This document shows positions 8,219 to 17,003 of a stretch of 64,000 nt of DNA, piece after piece. The DNA comes from Streptomyces diastatochromogenes (GTDB lineage Bacteria; Actinomycetota; Actinomycetes; Streptomycetales; Streptomycetaceae). The DNA lies in the NCBI RefSeq assembly GCF_002242805.1, contig NZ_MCGQ01000029.1:62001-126000 (forward strand), given 5' to 3'. The notes below the pieces were generated by a model. It was not told where the DNA came from. It did not search any database and was given only the letters and a program-made list of their open reading frames with translations. Both the position numbers and the translations under genes were made by a program. Numbering within the stretch: the stretch's first letter is position 1; every line of letters starts with the position of its first letter.

Positions 8219-9612
8219 CAGTGGCTCAACTCTCCCGTGATGCGCAGATGTTGGGCGGCGTAGGAACGCCAGGGCCGCCAGGTGTCGGGTACGTCAGCCC
8301 CGGGTGGGGCCACGTCGGGGTCGCCCAGGGCGCGGGCGCGCAGGGTGGCGACGACGGACGGGGCCAGGCCGGGCAGGGCGAGCAGGGCCTGCTGGGCGTC
8401 GTCGCGGTCGGCGCCGGGGTCCAGACGCAGGGTGCCGTCGGCGAGGGCGGCGGCCAGCGCGCCCAGCGGTCCGCCGAGGTCGGCCTCGGCGAGGGCGGCC
8501 GGCTCCGGGAAGAGGTGGGTCAGGCTGCCGCAGGGGGCGTCGATCGCCTTGCCGTACCGGCGGACCAGGTCCTCCGCACCGGCCACCCCCACCAGCGCCC
8601 GAACGGCGGGCTCCAGCGGGTCGACGGAGCCGGGCGAGCGCAGCCCGGGCCGGGCGGCGACCAGCGGGGCGAGCCGCGGGTCGGCGCCGAGCCGTTCGTC
8701 CACCGCGTACGGGTCGGCGTCGAGGTCGAACAGCCGCCGCAGCCGCTGCACCGCGGTGGTCAGGTCCCGTGGGTCGGTCAGGTGCAGGCGCGCGTCGAGC
8801 CAGCCGCCCGGATGCGTGCCGCCGCCCGCCTTCGGCCCCCGGGTGCGCTCCTCCACGGCGACGAGCGCGGTGCCGTACGGCAGCCGCAGGGTGCGCCGGT
8901 AGATACGGCCACCGGGAGCGCCGCCGACCTCCTCGACGCCGGGCACGGCCTCCCGGGCCAGCTGGTCGAAGACGGCGGCGGCCTGGTAGGGGCCGCGGTA
9001 GGCGAGCCGGAGGGGGATGCCCGCGCTCGGGGTGGCCCGGCGGGCGCCCCTGCCCCGGGGTGCGGCGGACCGTACCTCGGTGGGCGTGGAGGCGTACACC
9101 TCGCGGACGGTGTCGTTGAACTGCCGCACGCTGGCGAACCCGGACGCGAACGCGATCTCGGTGATCGGCAGGTCGGTGGTCTGCAGCAGGACCCGGGCGG
9201 TGTGCGCGCGCTGGGCGCGGGCGAGCGCCACGGGTCCGGCGCCGAGTTCGGTGGTGAGCTGCCGCTGCACCTGCCGGGCGCTGTAGCCGAGCCGGGTGGC
9301 GAGGCCGGCGACGCCCTCGCGGTCGACGACCCCGTCGGCGATCAGGCGCATGGCCCGGCCGACGGCGTCCGCGCGGACGTTCCACTCGGCGGACCCGGGC
9401 ACGGCGTCCGGCCGGCACCGCCGGCAGGCCCGGAATCCGGAGCCCTGCGCGGCGGCGGCCGTCGGGAAGAACCGCACGTTGCGCCGCTTCGGGGTGACCG
9501 CCGGGCAGCTGGGCCGGCAGTAGATCCCGGTCGTCTCGACGGCGAAGAAGAACGCCCCGTCGAACCGTCCGTCCCGGCTGCGCACCGCTTCGTACCTGGT
9601 GTCCTCGTCCAT
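8218..9612 (-). CDS. alkA: Ada-type regulator fused to AlkA-like glycosylase
   Basis: The 464-residue protein combines three parts. Residues 1-75 are the Ada methyl-phosphotriester domain with all four zinc/acceptor cysteines (C32, C36, C63, C66; YCRPSCP and CRRCRPD). Residues 85-185 are an AraC-type double helix-turn-helix. Residues 195-464 are an AlkA N-terminal domain and an HhH-GPD glycosylase domain. The C-terminus is unusual: after LPGLAPSVVATLRARALGDPDV the sequence goes almost directly to TWRPWRSYAAQHL, so the segment that normally carries the catalytic Asp and following helix is missing or much altered. It may therefore act mainly as a methylation sensor. The ATG at 9612 was chosen because Ada homology starts there. 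Confidence 0.88.
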   Translation of the reverse strand: MDEDTRYEAVRSRDGRFDGAFFFAVETTGIYCRPSCPAVTPKRRNVRFFPTAAAAQGSGFRACRRCRPDAVPGSAEWNVRADAVGRAMRLIADGVVDREGVAGLATRLGYSARQVQRQLTTELGAGPVALARAQRAHTARVLLQTTDLPITEIAFASGFASVRQFNDTVREVYASTPTEVRSAAPRGRGARRATPSAGIPLRLAYRGPYQAAAVFDQLAREAVPGVEEVGGAPGGRIYRRTLRLPYGTALVAVEERTRGPKAGGGTHPGGWLDARLHLTDPRDLTTAVQRLRRLFDLDADPYAVDERLGADPRLAPLVAARPGLRSPGSVDPLEPAVRALVGVAGAEDLVRRYGKAIDAPCGSLTHLFPEPAALAEADLGGPLGALAAALADGTLRLDPGADRDDAQQALLALPGLAPSVVATLRARALGDPDVAPPGADVPDTWRPWRSYAAQHLRITGELSH

Positions 9613-9688
9613 CACGTGTTCCAGTGTGGGGCGCGGCGGCGGGGCGGTCTGGCGAAAATCGGACGTGCAGCTGGTCACAGGCAGGCCC

Positions 9689-12391
9689 CTAGAGGGCGGA
9701 GTCGTCCCACTGGTCCAGAAGGTCGTCGGCCGTCTGCGTGGGCTCGTGCCGGTCCGCCTGCAGGGACTGCTCCGCCCAGATCACCTTGCCGCGGGCCGTG
9801 TAGCGGGTGCCCCAGCGGGCGGCGAGCCGGGCGACCAGGAACAGACCGCGGCCGCCCTCGTCGGTGACCGCGGCCTGGCGCAGGTGCGGGGAGGTGCTGC
9901 TGCCGTCGGAGACCTCGCAGACCAGGCTGCGGTCGTACAGCAGCCGGACGCTGATGGGCGGGGAGCCGTACCGGATCGCGTTGGTGATCAGCTCGCTGAG
10001 GATCAGCTCGGTGGTGTATCCGATGTCCGTGAGCCCCCAGCCGTCCAGGGTGCGGGCGCACGCGGCGCGGACCGGGGCCACGGCCGCCGGGTCGGGGCGC
10101 ACCTCCCATTCGGCGATGCGGTCGCGGTCCAGCAGCCGGGTGCGGGCCACCAGCAGGGCCACGTCGTCGCTCGGCCGGGCCGGCAGCACCGCGCCGAGGA
10201 TGTCCGCGCAGGTCTCCTCCGGGGTACGGCCCGGCCGGCCGGCAAGCGTGGCGCGCAGCTGCTCCAGACCCGTGTCGAGGTCCCGGTCGCGGTCCTCCAC
10301 CAGCCCGTCGGTGTACAGCACCAGCCGCGATCCTTCGGGCAGGGCCAGCTCGCGCGCCTCCACGGGCATGCCGAAGCCCAGGCCCAGGGGCGGGGAGACG
10401 GGGACGTCGGGGTAGGCGGCCGTGCCGTCGGGCAGGACCAGGGCGGGCCCGGGGTGGCCGGCCCGGGCGACCGTGACCCGCCCTGCGACGGGGTCGTAAA
10501 GGGCGTAGAGGCAGGTGGCGCCGGTGATGGCCGAGCCGCCGTTCTGGTCGCCCGTCTCGTCGCTGTCGATACGGCTGACCAGCTCGTCCAGGTGGGCCAG
10601 CAGTTCGTCCGGGCTCTGGTCGAGGGCGGAGAAGTTGTGCACGGCGGTGCGCAGCCGGCCCATGGTGGCCGCCGCGTGCAGCCCGTGCCCGACCACGTCG
10701 CCGACGACCAGCGCCACGCGCGCGCCCGGCAGCGGGATGACGTCGAACCAGTCGCCGCCCACCCCGGCCTGCGCGGGCAGATAGCGGTAGGCCACGTCGA
10801 GCGCGGACTGCTCGGGGACACCGCGCGGCAGCAGGCTGCGCTGCAGGGTGACCGCGGTGGTGTGCTCGCGGGTGTAGCGGCGGGCGTTGTCGATGGCGAG
10901 GGCGGCCCGCGCCACCAGCTCCTCGGCGACCGCCACGTCCTGTTCCTCGAAGGGTTCGGGCCGCTCGGAGCGCCAGAAGCTGGCCACGCCCATGAGGATG
11001 CCGCGGGCGCGCAGCGGGATCACCATCATCGAGTGGATGCCGTGTTCGAGGATCAGGCGCGCGTTGACGGGATCCTGTTCCTGCCATCCGGTGAGGTCGG
11101 GCAGGTGCGCCTCCAGGACGGGCTCACCGGTGCCGAAACCGATCGCCTGCGGGGTCGCGGAGCCGAAGTCGATGAGCTTGCCGACCGGGTACAGCGGATG
11201 GTTCTCGTGGATGCCGGTGAGGGCCGTACGACGCATCATCGTGCCCTCCGGCTCGTGGCCGCCCCGCAGGATCGAGTCGACCAGGTCGACGCTGGCGTAG
11301 TCGGAGAACCGGGGGACGGTGAACCGGGTGAGTTCCTCCGCGGTCCGCTCCAGGTCGAGGGTGGTGCCGATCCCGGTCATGGCGTCGTACAGCAGTCTCA
11401 GCCGCCGCTCCGCCACGGCGGCCTTGCCGGTCACGGCCCGCAGCTCGGTGGTGTCCCGCAGCGTCACGACGCTGCCGGGCGGGCCGCCGTAGGGTGCGGT
11501 CGGCCGTACGCTCACCGCGAGCATCCGCTCGCCTGCCTCGCGCACCTCGTCGGTGGCCTGCTGCCCGTCGGCCAGCAGGGCGGCGAGGCCCGGTTCCAGG
11601 CCGAGGTCGGTGACGCGGCGACCGCGCACGTCCTCGGGCAGGTCGAGCAGACGCCGTGCCTCGTCGTTGACGAGCACCAGCCAGCCGTCCTCGTCGACGA
11701 TGAGCACGCCCTCGCGGGCGGCGTGCAGAACGGCGTCGTGGTGGTCGTACATGCGGCGCAGCTCGGCCGGCTCCAGGCCTCGGGTCTGCCGCCGCAGCCG
11801 GTTGCTCACCAGCGCGGACCCGCCGGTCGCCAGCAGCAGCGCACCGCCGGCGGCGCCGAACACGAGCGGCAGGTGCTGTGCCACGCGCGCGTGCACGCTG
11901 CGGACCGTGATGCCGACGGCCACCAGCCCGACGACCTTGCCGCGGCTGTCGAGGACCGGGACGGTGGAGTCCACCGCCTGGCCCACGGGTGTCTCGAAGG
12001 TCGAGGTGTGCGGATGCCCGGCGAGCGCTTCGCCGTACGTGCCGGTCACATGCTTCCCGATCAGGCGCGGGTCGGGATGGGTCCAGCGGTATCCGGCCGG
12101 GCTGAACGCCACGATGTAGTCGACGCCGGACCCCTTGCGGGCCGCCTCGGCCCGGGGCTGCAGCAGCGCGCTGGGGTGGGCGGAGCGCATCGCGTCGAGC
12201 GTGCCCGGGGCGTTCGCGAAGGTCTCGGCACCGGCGAGCGAGCGTTCCCGTGCCTCGGCCAGGCTCGCCTGCTGGGCCTGCAGCACCAGGGCCGTCACGG
12301 CCGCCGCGCCGACCAGCAGCAGGATGACGAGCTGCAGGACGAACACCTGTCCCGCGACACTGCGTTCGAACAGGCCGAAACGCCTCTTCAT
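9689..12391 (-). CDS. Membrane sensor SpoIIE-type protein phosphatase with PAS, GAF and ATPase domains
   Basis: The 900-residue protein has a transmembrane helix at about 14-37, an extracytoplasmic single-Cache sensor resembling DcuS/CitA (about 39-165), a second helix (about 172-195), a PAS domain (about 215-320), a GAF domain (about 335-510), a SpoIIE/PP2C phosphatase domain with metal motifs GGDWFDV, VGDVVGHG and SDDVALLVA (about 530-745), and a C-terminal RsbW-like ATPase with ELILSELITNAIRYG and DEGGRGLFLV. This matches partner-switching regulators that both dephosphorylate anti-anti-sigma factors and act as anti-sigma kinases. The Cache ligand is unknown; small carboxylates are typical of that fold. 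There is no good ribosome site before the ATG at 12391. Confidence 0.93.
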   Translation of the reverse strand: MKRRFGLFERSVAGQVFVLQLVILLLVGAAAVTALVLQAQQASLAEARERSLAGAETFANAPGTLDAMRSAHPSALLQPRAEAARKGSGVDYIVAFSPAGYRWTHPDPRLIGKHVTGTYGEALAGHPHTSTFETPVGQAVDSTVPVLDSRGKVVGLVAVGITVRSVHARVAQHLPLVFGAAGGALLLATGGSALVSNRLRRQTRGLEPAELRRMYDHHDAVLHAAREGVLIVDEDGWLVLVNDEARRLLDLPEDVRGRRVTDLGLEPGLAALLADGQQATDEVREAGERMLAVSVRPTAPYGGPPGSVVTLRDTTELRAVTGKAAVAERRLRLLYDAMTGIGTTLDLERTAEELTRFTVPRFSDYASVDLVDSILRGGHEPEGTMMRRTALTGIHENHPLYPVGKLIDFGSATPQAIGFGTGEPVLEAHLPDLTGWQEQDPVNARLILEHGIHSMMVIPLRARGILMGVASFWRSERPEPFEEQDVAVAEELVARAALAIDNARRYTREHTTAVTLQRSLLPRGVPEQSALDVAYRYLPAQAGVGGDWFDVIPLPGARVALVVGDVVGHGLHAAATMGRLRTAVHNFSALDQSPDELLAHLDELVSRIDSDETGDQNGGSAITGATCLYALYDPVAGRVTVARAGHPGPALVLPDGTAAYPDVPVSPPLGLGFGMPVEARELALPEGSRLVLYTDGLVEDRDRDLDTGLEQLRATLAGRPGRTPEETCADILGAVLPARPSDDVALLVARTRLLDRDRIAEWEVRPDPAAVAPVRAACARTLDGWGLTDIGYTTELILSELITNAIRYGSPPISVRLLYDRSLVCEVSDGSSTSPHLRQAAVTDEGGRGLFLVARLAARWGTRYTARGKVIWAEQSLQADRHEPTQTADDLLDQWDDSAL

Positions 12392-12408
12392 GGTCTATTT
12401 CTACATCA

Positions 12409-12425
12409 ATGACGGGAATCGTCAT
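12409..12425. promoter_or_regulatory. Inverted repeat upstream of the phosphatase gene
   Basis: ATGACG at 12409-12414 and CGTCAT at 12420-12425 form perfect 6-bp arms around GGAAT, 18 bases upstream of the sensor phosphatase start codon. The position fits an operator or regulator site. No family is assignable. Confidence 0.3.
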
Positions 12426-12470
12426 CAACGATAGAGAACAGATGCATCGCTCGCGGCGCAGCACTACGGC

Positions 12471-12501
12471 TCCTGGCGGGCGCCGAAGCCGCCCGCCAGG
12501 A
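12471..12501 (-). terminator. Hairpin terminator after rsgA
   Basis: TCCTGGCGGGC (12471-12481) pairs perfectly with GCCCGCCAGGA (12491-12501) around a 9-base loop, 22 bases past the rsgA stop codon. As usual in Streptomyces there is no T-tract. Confidence 0.75.
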
Positions 12502-12523
12502 ACTCACCCTCACCCCGGGGCCG

Positions 12524-13618
12524 CTACATCCACCGCCCCCGCTTGGCCTCCATCGCCGCCTTGCCCTCGGCCCCCTTGCGCCTCCAGTCCTTGCGGATCT
12601 CGGAGCGGAGCCGGGCGTCCGTCTTGGCGACGATCCACTGGTTCTCCCGCATGAGCTTGCGGTAGCTCTCCAGGCGGCGGGCCGGGAGGACACCGCTGTC
12701 CACCGCGGAGCGGACCGCGCAGCCGGGCTCGGTCTCGTGCGCGCAGTCGTGGAAGCGGCACTCTTCGGCCAGTTCCTCGATCTCGGAGAACACCTGCCCG
12801 ACCCCGGTCTCGGCGTCGAACAGCCCGACACCCCGCAGCCCGGGGGTGTCGATGAGCACGCCCCCGGAGGGCAGGGGCAGCAGGTTGCGGGTGGTCGTGG
12901 TGTGCCGGCCCTTGCCGTCGACGTCACGCGCGGCCTGGACGTCCATGACGTCCTCACCGACGAGGGCGTTGGCGAGGGTGGACTTGCCCGCGCCGGACTG
13001 CCCGAGCAGCACGGTCGTGCCCGAGCCGACGAGGGAGACGAGCACGTCGAGGCCGTCGCCGTGCAGGGCGCTGACGGTGAGCACGGGCACACCGGGCGCG
13101 GTCGTCTCGACGTCCTGGACGAGGTGGGCGAGCGTCACCGGGTCCGGCACGAGGTCGGCCTTGGTGAGCACGACCACGGGCTGTGCGCCGGACTCCCAGG
13201 CCAGGGCCAGGAACCGTTCCACGCGCCCGAGGTCGAGTTCGAGGGCGAGGGACACGGCGACGACGGCGTGGTCGACGTTGGCCGCGAGGATCTGCCCCTC
13301 GGACCGCTTGGAGGAGGTGGAGCGCACGAAGGCGGTGCGGCGCGGCAGATACGCGCGCACATAGCGGGGGTTGCCGCCGGGTTCGACGGCGACCCAGTCG
13401 CCGGTGCACACGACCCGCAGGGGGTCGTGCGGGGTGACGAAGGCGGTGTCGGCACGCACCACACCACCCGGGGTGACCACGTCGCACTGACCGCGGTCGA
13501 CCCGGACCACCCGTCCGGGCAGCAGCCCCTCGGACTCGTACGAGGTGAACGCGTCGGCCCAGGCGTCGTCCCAGCCGTAGGGAGCCAGCGCGGTGAAAAC
13601 AGCGGAGCTGGAAGTCAA
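12524..13618 (-). CDS. rsgA: Ribosome small-subunit-dependent GTPase A
   Basis: The 364-residue protein is a circularly permuted GTPase. The motif order is G4 (TKAD, 152-155), then G1/P-loop (GQSGAGKS, 206-213), then G3 (DTPG, 257-260), with an N-terminal OB fold and a C-terminal zinc-binding helical domain (C287, C292, H294, C300). RsgA assists late maturation of the 30S ribosomal subunit. The start is a TTG at 13618 preceded by GAAGGG; no closer ATG or GTG fits the family N-terminus. It lies 51 bp downstream of the 23-residue peptide gene and may share its promoter. Confidence 0.94.
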   Translation of the reverse strand: MTSSSAVFTALAPYGWDDAWADAFTSYESEGLLPGRVVRVDRGQCDVVTPGGVVRADTAFVTPHDPLRVVCTGDWVAVEPGGNPRYVRAYLPRRTAFVRSTSSKRSEGQILAANVDHAVVAVSLALELDLGRVERFLALAWESGAQPVVVLTKADLVPDPVTLAHLVQDVETTAPGVPVLTVSALHGDGLDVLVSLVGSGTTVLLGQSGAGKSTLANALVGEDVMDVQAARDVDGKGRHTTTTRNLLPLPSGGVLIDTPGLRGVGLFDAETGVGQVFSEIEELAEECRFHDCAHETEPGCAVRSAVDSGVLPARRLESYRKLMRENQWIVAKTDARLRSEIRKDWRRKGAEGKAAMEAKRGRWM

Positions 13619-13669
13619 GGGAGACCCTTCACAAGGGTGGCCCCGGCGGGCGCGTACAGCGCAGGTCGG

Positions 13670-13741
13670 TCAGCCGGCGGCCACGGAGGTGGACTTGAGG
13701 AGTTCCTGGATGAGGGCAGCGCCCAGCACAGTGACAGCCAT
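13670..13741 (-). CDS. 23-residue peptide with ideal ribosome site
   Basis: A 24-codon ORF starts with ATG at 13741, seven bases after AGGAGGTG, the strongest Shine-Dalgarno match in the window, and ends with TGA at 13670. The peptide begins MAVTVLGAALIQELLKS and ends in TSVAAG; it has a hydrophobic first half, a short amphipathic helix with Glu-Lys, and no cysteines. A sigma-70-like promoter (13800-13830) lies about 55 bases upstream. I do not recognise a family. Possibilities are a small membrane-active or regulatory peptide, or a leader peptide whose translation affects rsgA downstream. Confidence 0.6.
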   Translation of the reverse strand: MAVTVLGAALIQELLKSTSVAAG

Positions 13742-13799
13742 CGGTCGACACCTCCTCGCTCAGCTCGTACGTACCCACGCCACCTCGGCGTGCTTGATC

Positions 13800-13830
13800 A
13801 CTGTAGCCCGCCTCCGGCGCCTCGCGTCAA
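13800..13830 (-). promoter_or_regulatory. Predicted promoter of the small peptide gene and rsgA
   Basis: On the minus strand TTGACG (13830-13825) and TACAGT (13805-13800) match the vegetative -35 and -10 consensus, separated by 19 bases, slightly longer than ideal. Transcription would begin about 50 bases before the peptide ATG. Confidence 0.45.
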
Positions 13831-13873
13831 CGCATTTTCACGGCACCGGTCGCGGACGCCTCGGCGCCCGCCG

Positions 13874-15391
13874 TCAGCTCGTCGCGCAGGCCGCCCCGTT
13901 GAGCGTGAAGGCGTACGGCACCCGGTTCTTGCCCTGCCAGGACGCCAGGAAGCCGAACGTCAACGTCCCGTGCGCGGCCACGGACTTGTTGTAGTCGGCG
14001 GCGGTGGCGGTGACGCGGGAGCCGTTCTGGTGGACCGTCGCGTCCCACATCTGACCGACCTGCTGGCCGTCGCGGAAGCTCCAGGCGACCTGCCAGCCGC
14101 TGAGGGCCTTGCCGGTGGTGACGGTGAGGGTGGCCTGGAAGCCGTCGGTCCACTGGCTGTCCAGGTTGTAGTCGACCCGGCAGGTGGGCGCGGGGTCGGT
14201 CGTACGGCTCGGACCGCCGCTGCCGGTGGTGGCGGCGGAGGTGCCCTGGGGTTCGGGGTCGGGGTTCTTCCGGTCGGACTTGCCCTTGGAGGCGGTCGGG
14301 GAAGGGGTGGTGGAGGGCGTGCGGGAGGGGGTCGGGTCGGCGGCGGTGGCGGCGGTGCCGGAGGCGGTGGGGTCGACGACCGGCTGACGGTCGTCGCTGG
14401 CGGCGACCGCCTTGTCGTCGCCGGAGCCGCCGGATGCGCCGGAGCCGCCCGAGTCGCCGAACGGCATCATCGACACGCCGAGGGCCAGCACCGACAGCAG
14501 GACGGCGGCGGCGAGCAGGCCGTTGCGCAGGACGCGGCTGCGGCCCTCCTTCTCCTTCGGGTCGCCGCCGTCGGCCTCGGCCGCGCCCGGTCGGCCCACG
14601 CCGAGCCGGACCTCGGCGGCGCGGCGCCGACGCTCCAGATAGGCGAGGCCGCCCCAGCCGACGACCCCGCCGGCCAGCGCGGCGGGCAGCCCGCCCCCGT
14701 GCAGCCGCAGACAGGCGGCGGCCTCGGCGCACTGGACGCAGGTGGCGAGGTGCCGGGAGAGGTCGCCCGGCGTGTCGGCGGCCGGCGAGCGGGTGACCGC
14801 GTCCAGCAGGCGGGCGTAGCTGCGGCACTGCGCGTCCATCGGGGTGTCGACGTGCGCGCGGTGGCAGCGGTCCCGGAACAGGCCGCGGACCTGGTCGAGT
14901 TCCTCGGCGACGGTGGCCGGGTCGAGACCGAGCCGACGGGCCACGGTCGGCAGCGGCAGCGCCTCCACCTCGGCGAGCCACAGCAGCGAGGCGTCCGCGT
15001 CCTGCATGTCCCTGAGGCCGCGCAGCGCGACCGGGCGTTGCAGCGGCGGGCCGGTGTAGCGGGCGGCCTGGCCGGAGTTGAGCCACAGCCTCAGGTCGGG
15101 ATCCAGCTTGTGCCCGTCGCCGTCGGCCTCCCAGCCGGCGGCCGTGTTGCGTACGGCGGTCAGCAGCTCCGGGATCATGGGCAGCCGGGCGGCGCGTCGG
15201 CCGGGGCCGCGCGCGGGCACGGTCCCGGCGGCGCGTACCTCGCGCATGCCGAGGGTGAATGCCTCGGTCGCCAGCTGATGTGCCGTCAGCGAGCCGGAGG
15301 TGCACAGGTCGGCGTACGAGAGCACCGCGTCCCAGCACTCCGAGAACAGCGCGGCCTCGGTGGCGTCCTGGGGGGTCGGCAGGTCGGGCAT
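13874..15391 (-). CDS. Membrane protein with sigma-like and anti-sigma-like cytoplasmic parts and extracellular CBM2
   Basis: The 505-residue protein appears to have four parts. Residues 15-60 and 130-175 resemble degenerate sigma-70 regions 2 and 4 (LLWLAEVEALPLPTVARRLGLDPATVAEEL). Residues 176-225 look like a zinc anti-sigma domain with H214-x3-C218-x2-C221. A transmembrane helix at about 290-309 leads to a Ser/Thr/Pro-rich linker. Residues 404-502 form a family 2 carbohydrate-binding module with bracketing C404 and C502 and Trp 414, 433, 437 and 449, the fold that binds cellulose or chitin. The layout suggests a polysaccharide-sensing regulator, by analogy with clostridial RsgI proteins. 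A GGAG site precedes the ATG. No paired sigma gene is adjacent. Confidence 0.85.
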   Translation of the reverse strand: MPDLPTPQDATEAALFSECWDAVLSYADLCTSGSLTAHQLATEAFTLGMREVRAAGTVPARGPGRRAARLPMIPELLTAVRNTAAGWEADGDGHKLDPDLRLWLNSGQAARYTGPPLQRPVALRGLRDMQDADASLLWLAEVEALPLPTVARRLGLDPATVAEELDQVRGLFRDRCHRAHVDTPMDAQCRSYARLLDAVTRSPAADTPGDLSRHLATCVQCAEAAACLRLHGGGLPAALAGGVVGWGGLAYLERRRRAAEVRLGVGRPGAAEADGGDPKEKEGRSRVLRNGLLAAAVLLSVLALGVSMMPFGDSGGSGASGGSGDDKAVAASDDRQPVVDPTASGTAATAADPTPSRTPSTTPSPTASKGKSDRKNPDPEPQGTSAATTGSGGPSRTTDPAPTCRVDYNLDSQWTDGFQATLTVTTGKALSGWQVAWSFRDGQQVGQMWDATVHQNGSRVTATAADYNKSVAAHGTLTFGFLASWQGKNRVPYAFTLNGAACATS

Positions 15392-15626
15392 GGGACTCCT
15401 GCATCCACGTGCGAGGTCAACTCACCATAGAGGAAATGGAGTTGGGGGGAACCTCGCGGCGGCAGGAGCCTTTCACGTCATCGCCACAACTGACAAGCGC
15501 CGTATTCAAATCCGGTGACCACGAGGTCGCGCGACGTGACCGCATCCGCCCAGGACCACAACTCCGGCCTCTGATACGGATGCGGGCGCCGTGCGACTCA
15601 ACGTCCCGTCGGAAAACTCGTGCGGA

Positions 15627-16946
15627 TCACACCTCCGCCGGCTCCGCGGCCGGCAGGCTGTCCATGAAGGAGCTGACGGAGAACACCGCGCGGCCGGGTC
15701 CGGGCGGGCCGTAGCCGGGGGGCGAGGAGAGGCCGAACTCGTCCATGGTGGCCCGGTAGGCCTCCAGCAGCCGGATGTGGTACTCCAGCGGCGCGCCCTG
15801 CGGGTTGGCCTTGCCGAGCGGGGTGGTGGGCTCCGGGCACCAGGTGGTGAAGCGGGGCGTGATGCCCTGCGACATGAAGAAGCGCAGGCCCTCGGTGGTG
15901 GAGGCGATGGCCTCGTCGACGGTGGTGAAGCCGAACGGCTCGGCCATCTCCACGCCCGCCACGAAGTTGGGGATCACGTTGCGCGCGCCGAAGATCTCCG
16001 CCGAGTCCAGGATCCGCTTGTGCCACTCGTCCCGGCCGACGTACCGCTCCTTGCCGGGGCAGTACAGCTCGAACAGCCGGCGGTCCCACACCTCGAAGTT
16101 GGGGTGGTAGATCTGCACGCCGTAGTCCTTGAACCGCTGCACGTCGTCGCGCGGCAGCGCCTGGGCGACGACCTTGCCGATCCACCGCCCCGGGAAGCGC
16201 TCCTCGATGGCCTTGGCGTAGTGCCCGTAGAAGTCGGCCTCGTCGCGCCCGGCGACCGTCTTGGTGATCGCACCGCCGGTGAGGGTGTAGGCGGTGGACG
16301 CCTTCTGGGTGTCGTACCGGTCGATGATCTCCAGGGCCTCCAGGACCTCCTCGACGTCCTTGACCCCGGTGTACGGCCGCCCGGCCGCCTTGTGCTGGCG
16401 CCAGTTGTGGTTGATGTCGCAGTACTGGCACTCCTCCTTGGCGCCGAAGTACTGGCAGACCCGGAAGACGGTGAGGTAGATCAGGTAGCCCCACTGGATG
16501 GTGGGGGCCACCTCCATCACGGACTTCCCGTTGGAGAGGGTGTGCCGGTAGTACTCGGGCATGGGCGGCACGCCCACGTCGGCGATCCGCTTCCCGTCGA
16601 GGTAGAGCCCGAGCAGCCCCTCCTCGTCGGCCGCCACACGGTACGGCGAGGCGGGGTTCACGCGGACCGACACCACGGTCCGCCGCAGGTCGTACGGGCC
16701 GCCGGTGAGGATGATCTCCTCCGGCGGCCGGCGCAGCGCGGCCTCGCCCAGCTCGGGCAGGGTGCCGTGGTCGAAGGAGAAGATGAAGTACGACTTCGGC
16801 TTGACCTCGCCGCTCTCGTTGTCACTGAGGGCCGACGGGTCGAAGGCGACGCCGCCGCGAAGCAGGTCCTCCTTGAAGACGGCCTCCCGTGGCACATGCG
16901 GGAAACGCTCCATCAGATCCTCGACCAGCGCGGTGCGACTGCCCAT
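15627..16946 (-). CDS. Radical SAM enzyme of unknown substrate
   Basis: The 439-residue protein carries a radical SAM cluster motif with unusual spacing: C164-x8-C173-x2-C176 (VCQYFGAKEECQYC), instead of the usual Cx3Cx2C. Downstream are the GGAITK segment (the SAM-binding GGE position) and a TIM-barrel pattern through VGRDEWHKRILDSAEIFG. About 140 residues of extra N-terminal sequence precede the motif. Such enzymes use a 4Fe-4S cluster and S-adenosylmethionine for radical chemistry; the substrate is unknown. The start at 16946 has a GGGAGGAG site. No peptide-modification or cofactor genes are adjacent. Confidence 0.88.
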   Translation of the reverse strand: MGSRTALVEDLMERFPHVPREAVFKEDLLRGGVAFDPSALSDNESGEVKPKSYFIFSFDHGTLPELGEAALRRPPEEIILTGGPYDLRRTVVSVRVNPASPYRVAADEEGLLGLYLDGKRIADVGVPPMPEYYRHTLSNGKSVMEVAPTIQWGYLIYLTVFRVCQYFGAKEECQYCDINHNWRQHKAAGRPYTGVKDVEEVLEALEIIDRYDTQKASTAYTLTGGAITKTVAGRDEADFYGHYAKAIEERFPGRWIGKVVAQALPRDDVQRFKDYGVQIYHPNFEVWDRRLFELYCPGKERYVGRDEWHKRILDSAEIFGARNVIPNFVAGVEMAEPFGFTTVDEAIASTTEGLRFFMSQGITPRFTTWCPEPTTPLGKANPQGAPLEYHIRLLEAYRATMDEFGLSSPPGYGPPGPGRAVFSVSSFMDSLPAAEPAEV

Positions 16947-17003
16947 CCGTAATCTCCTCCCGGCTCAGGCGTTCGCCTCTCACCGTATGCCCCTGCCCCC
17001 GCG

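Noticed and set aside
15392..15626. tRNA or promoter between the CBM2 and radical SAM genes
   Set aside because: No cloverleaf pairing; a TTGACC -35-like element near 15417 lacks a matching -10.
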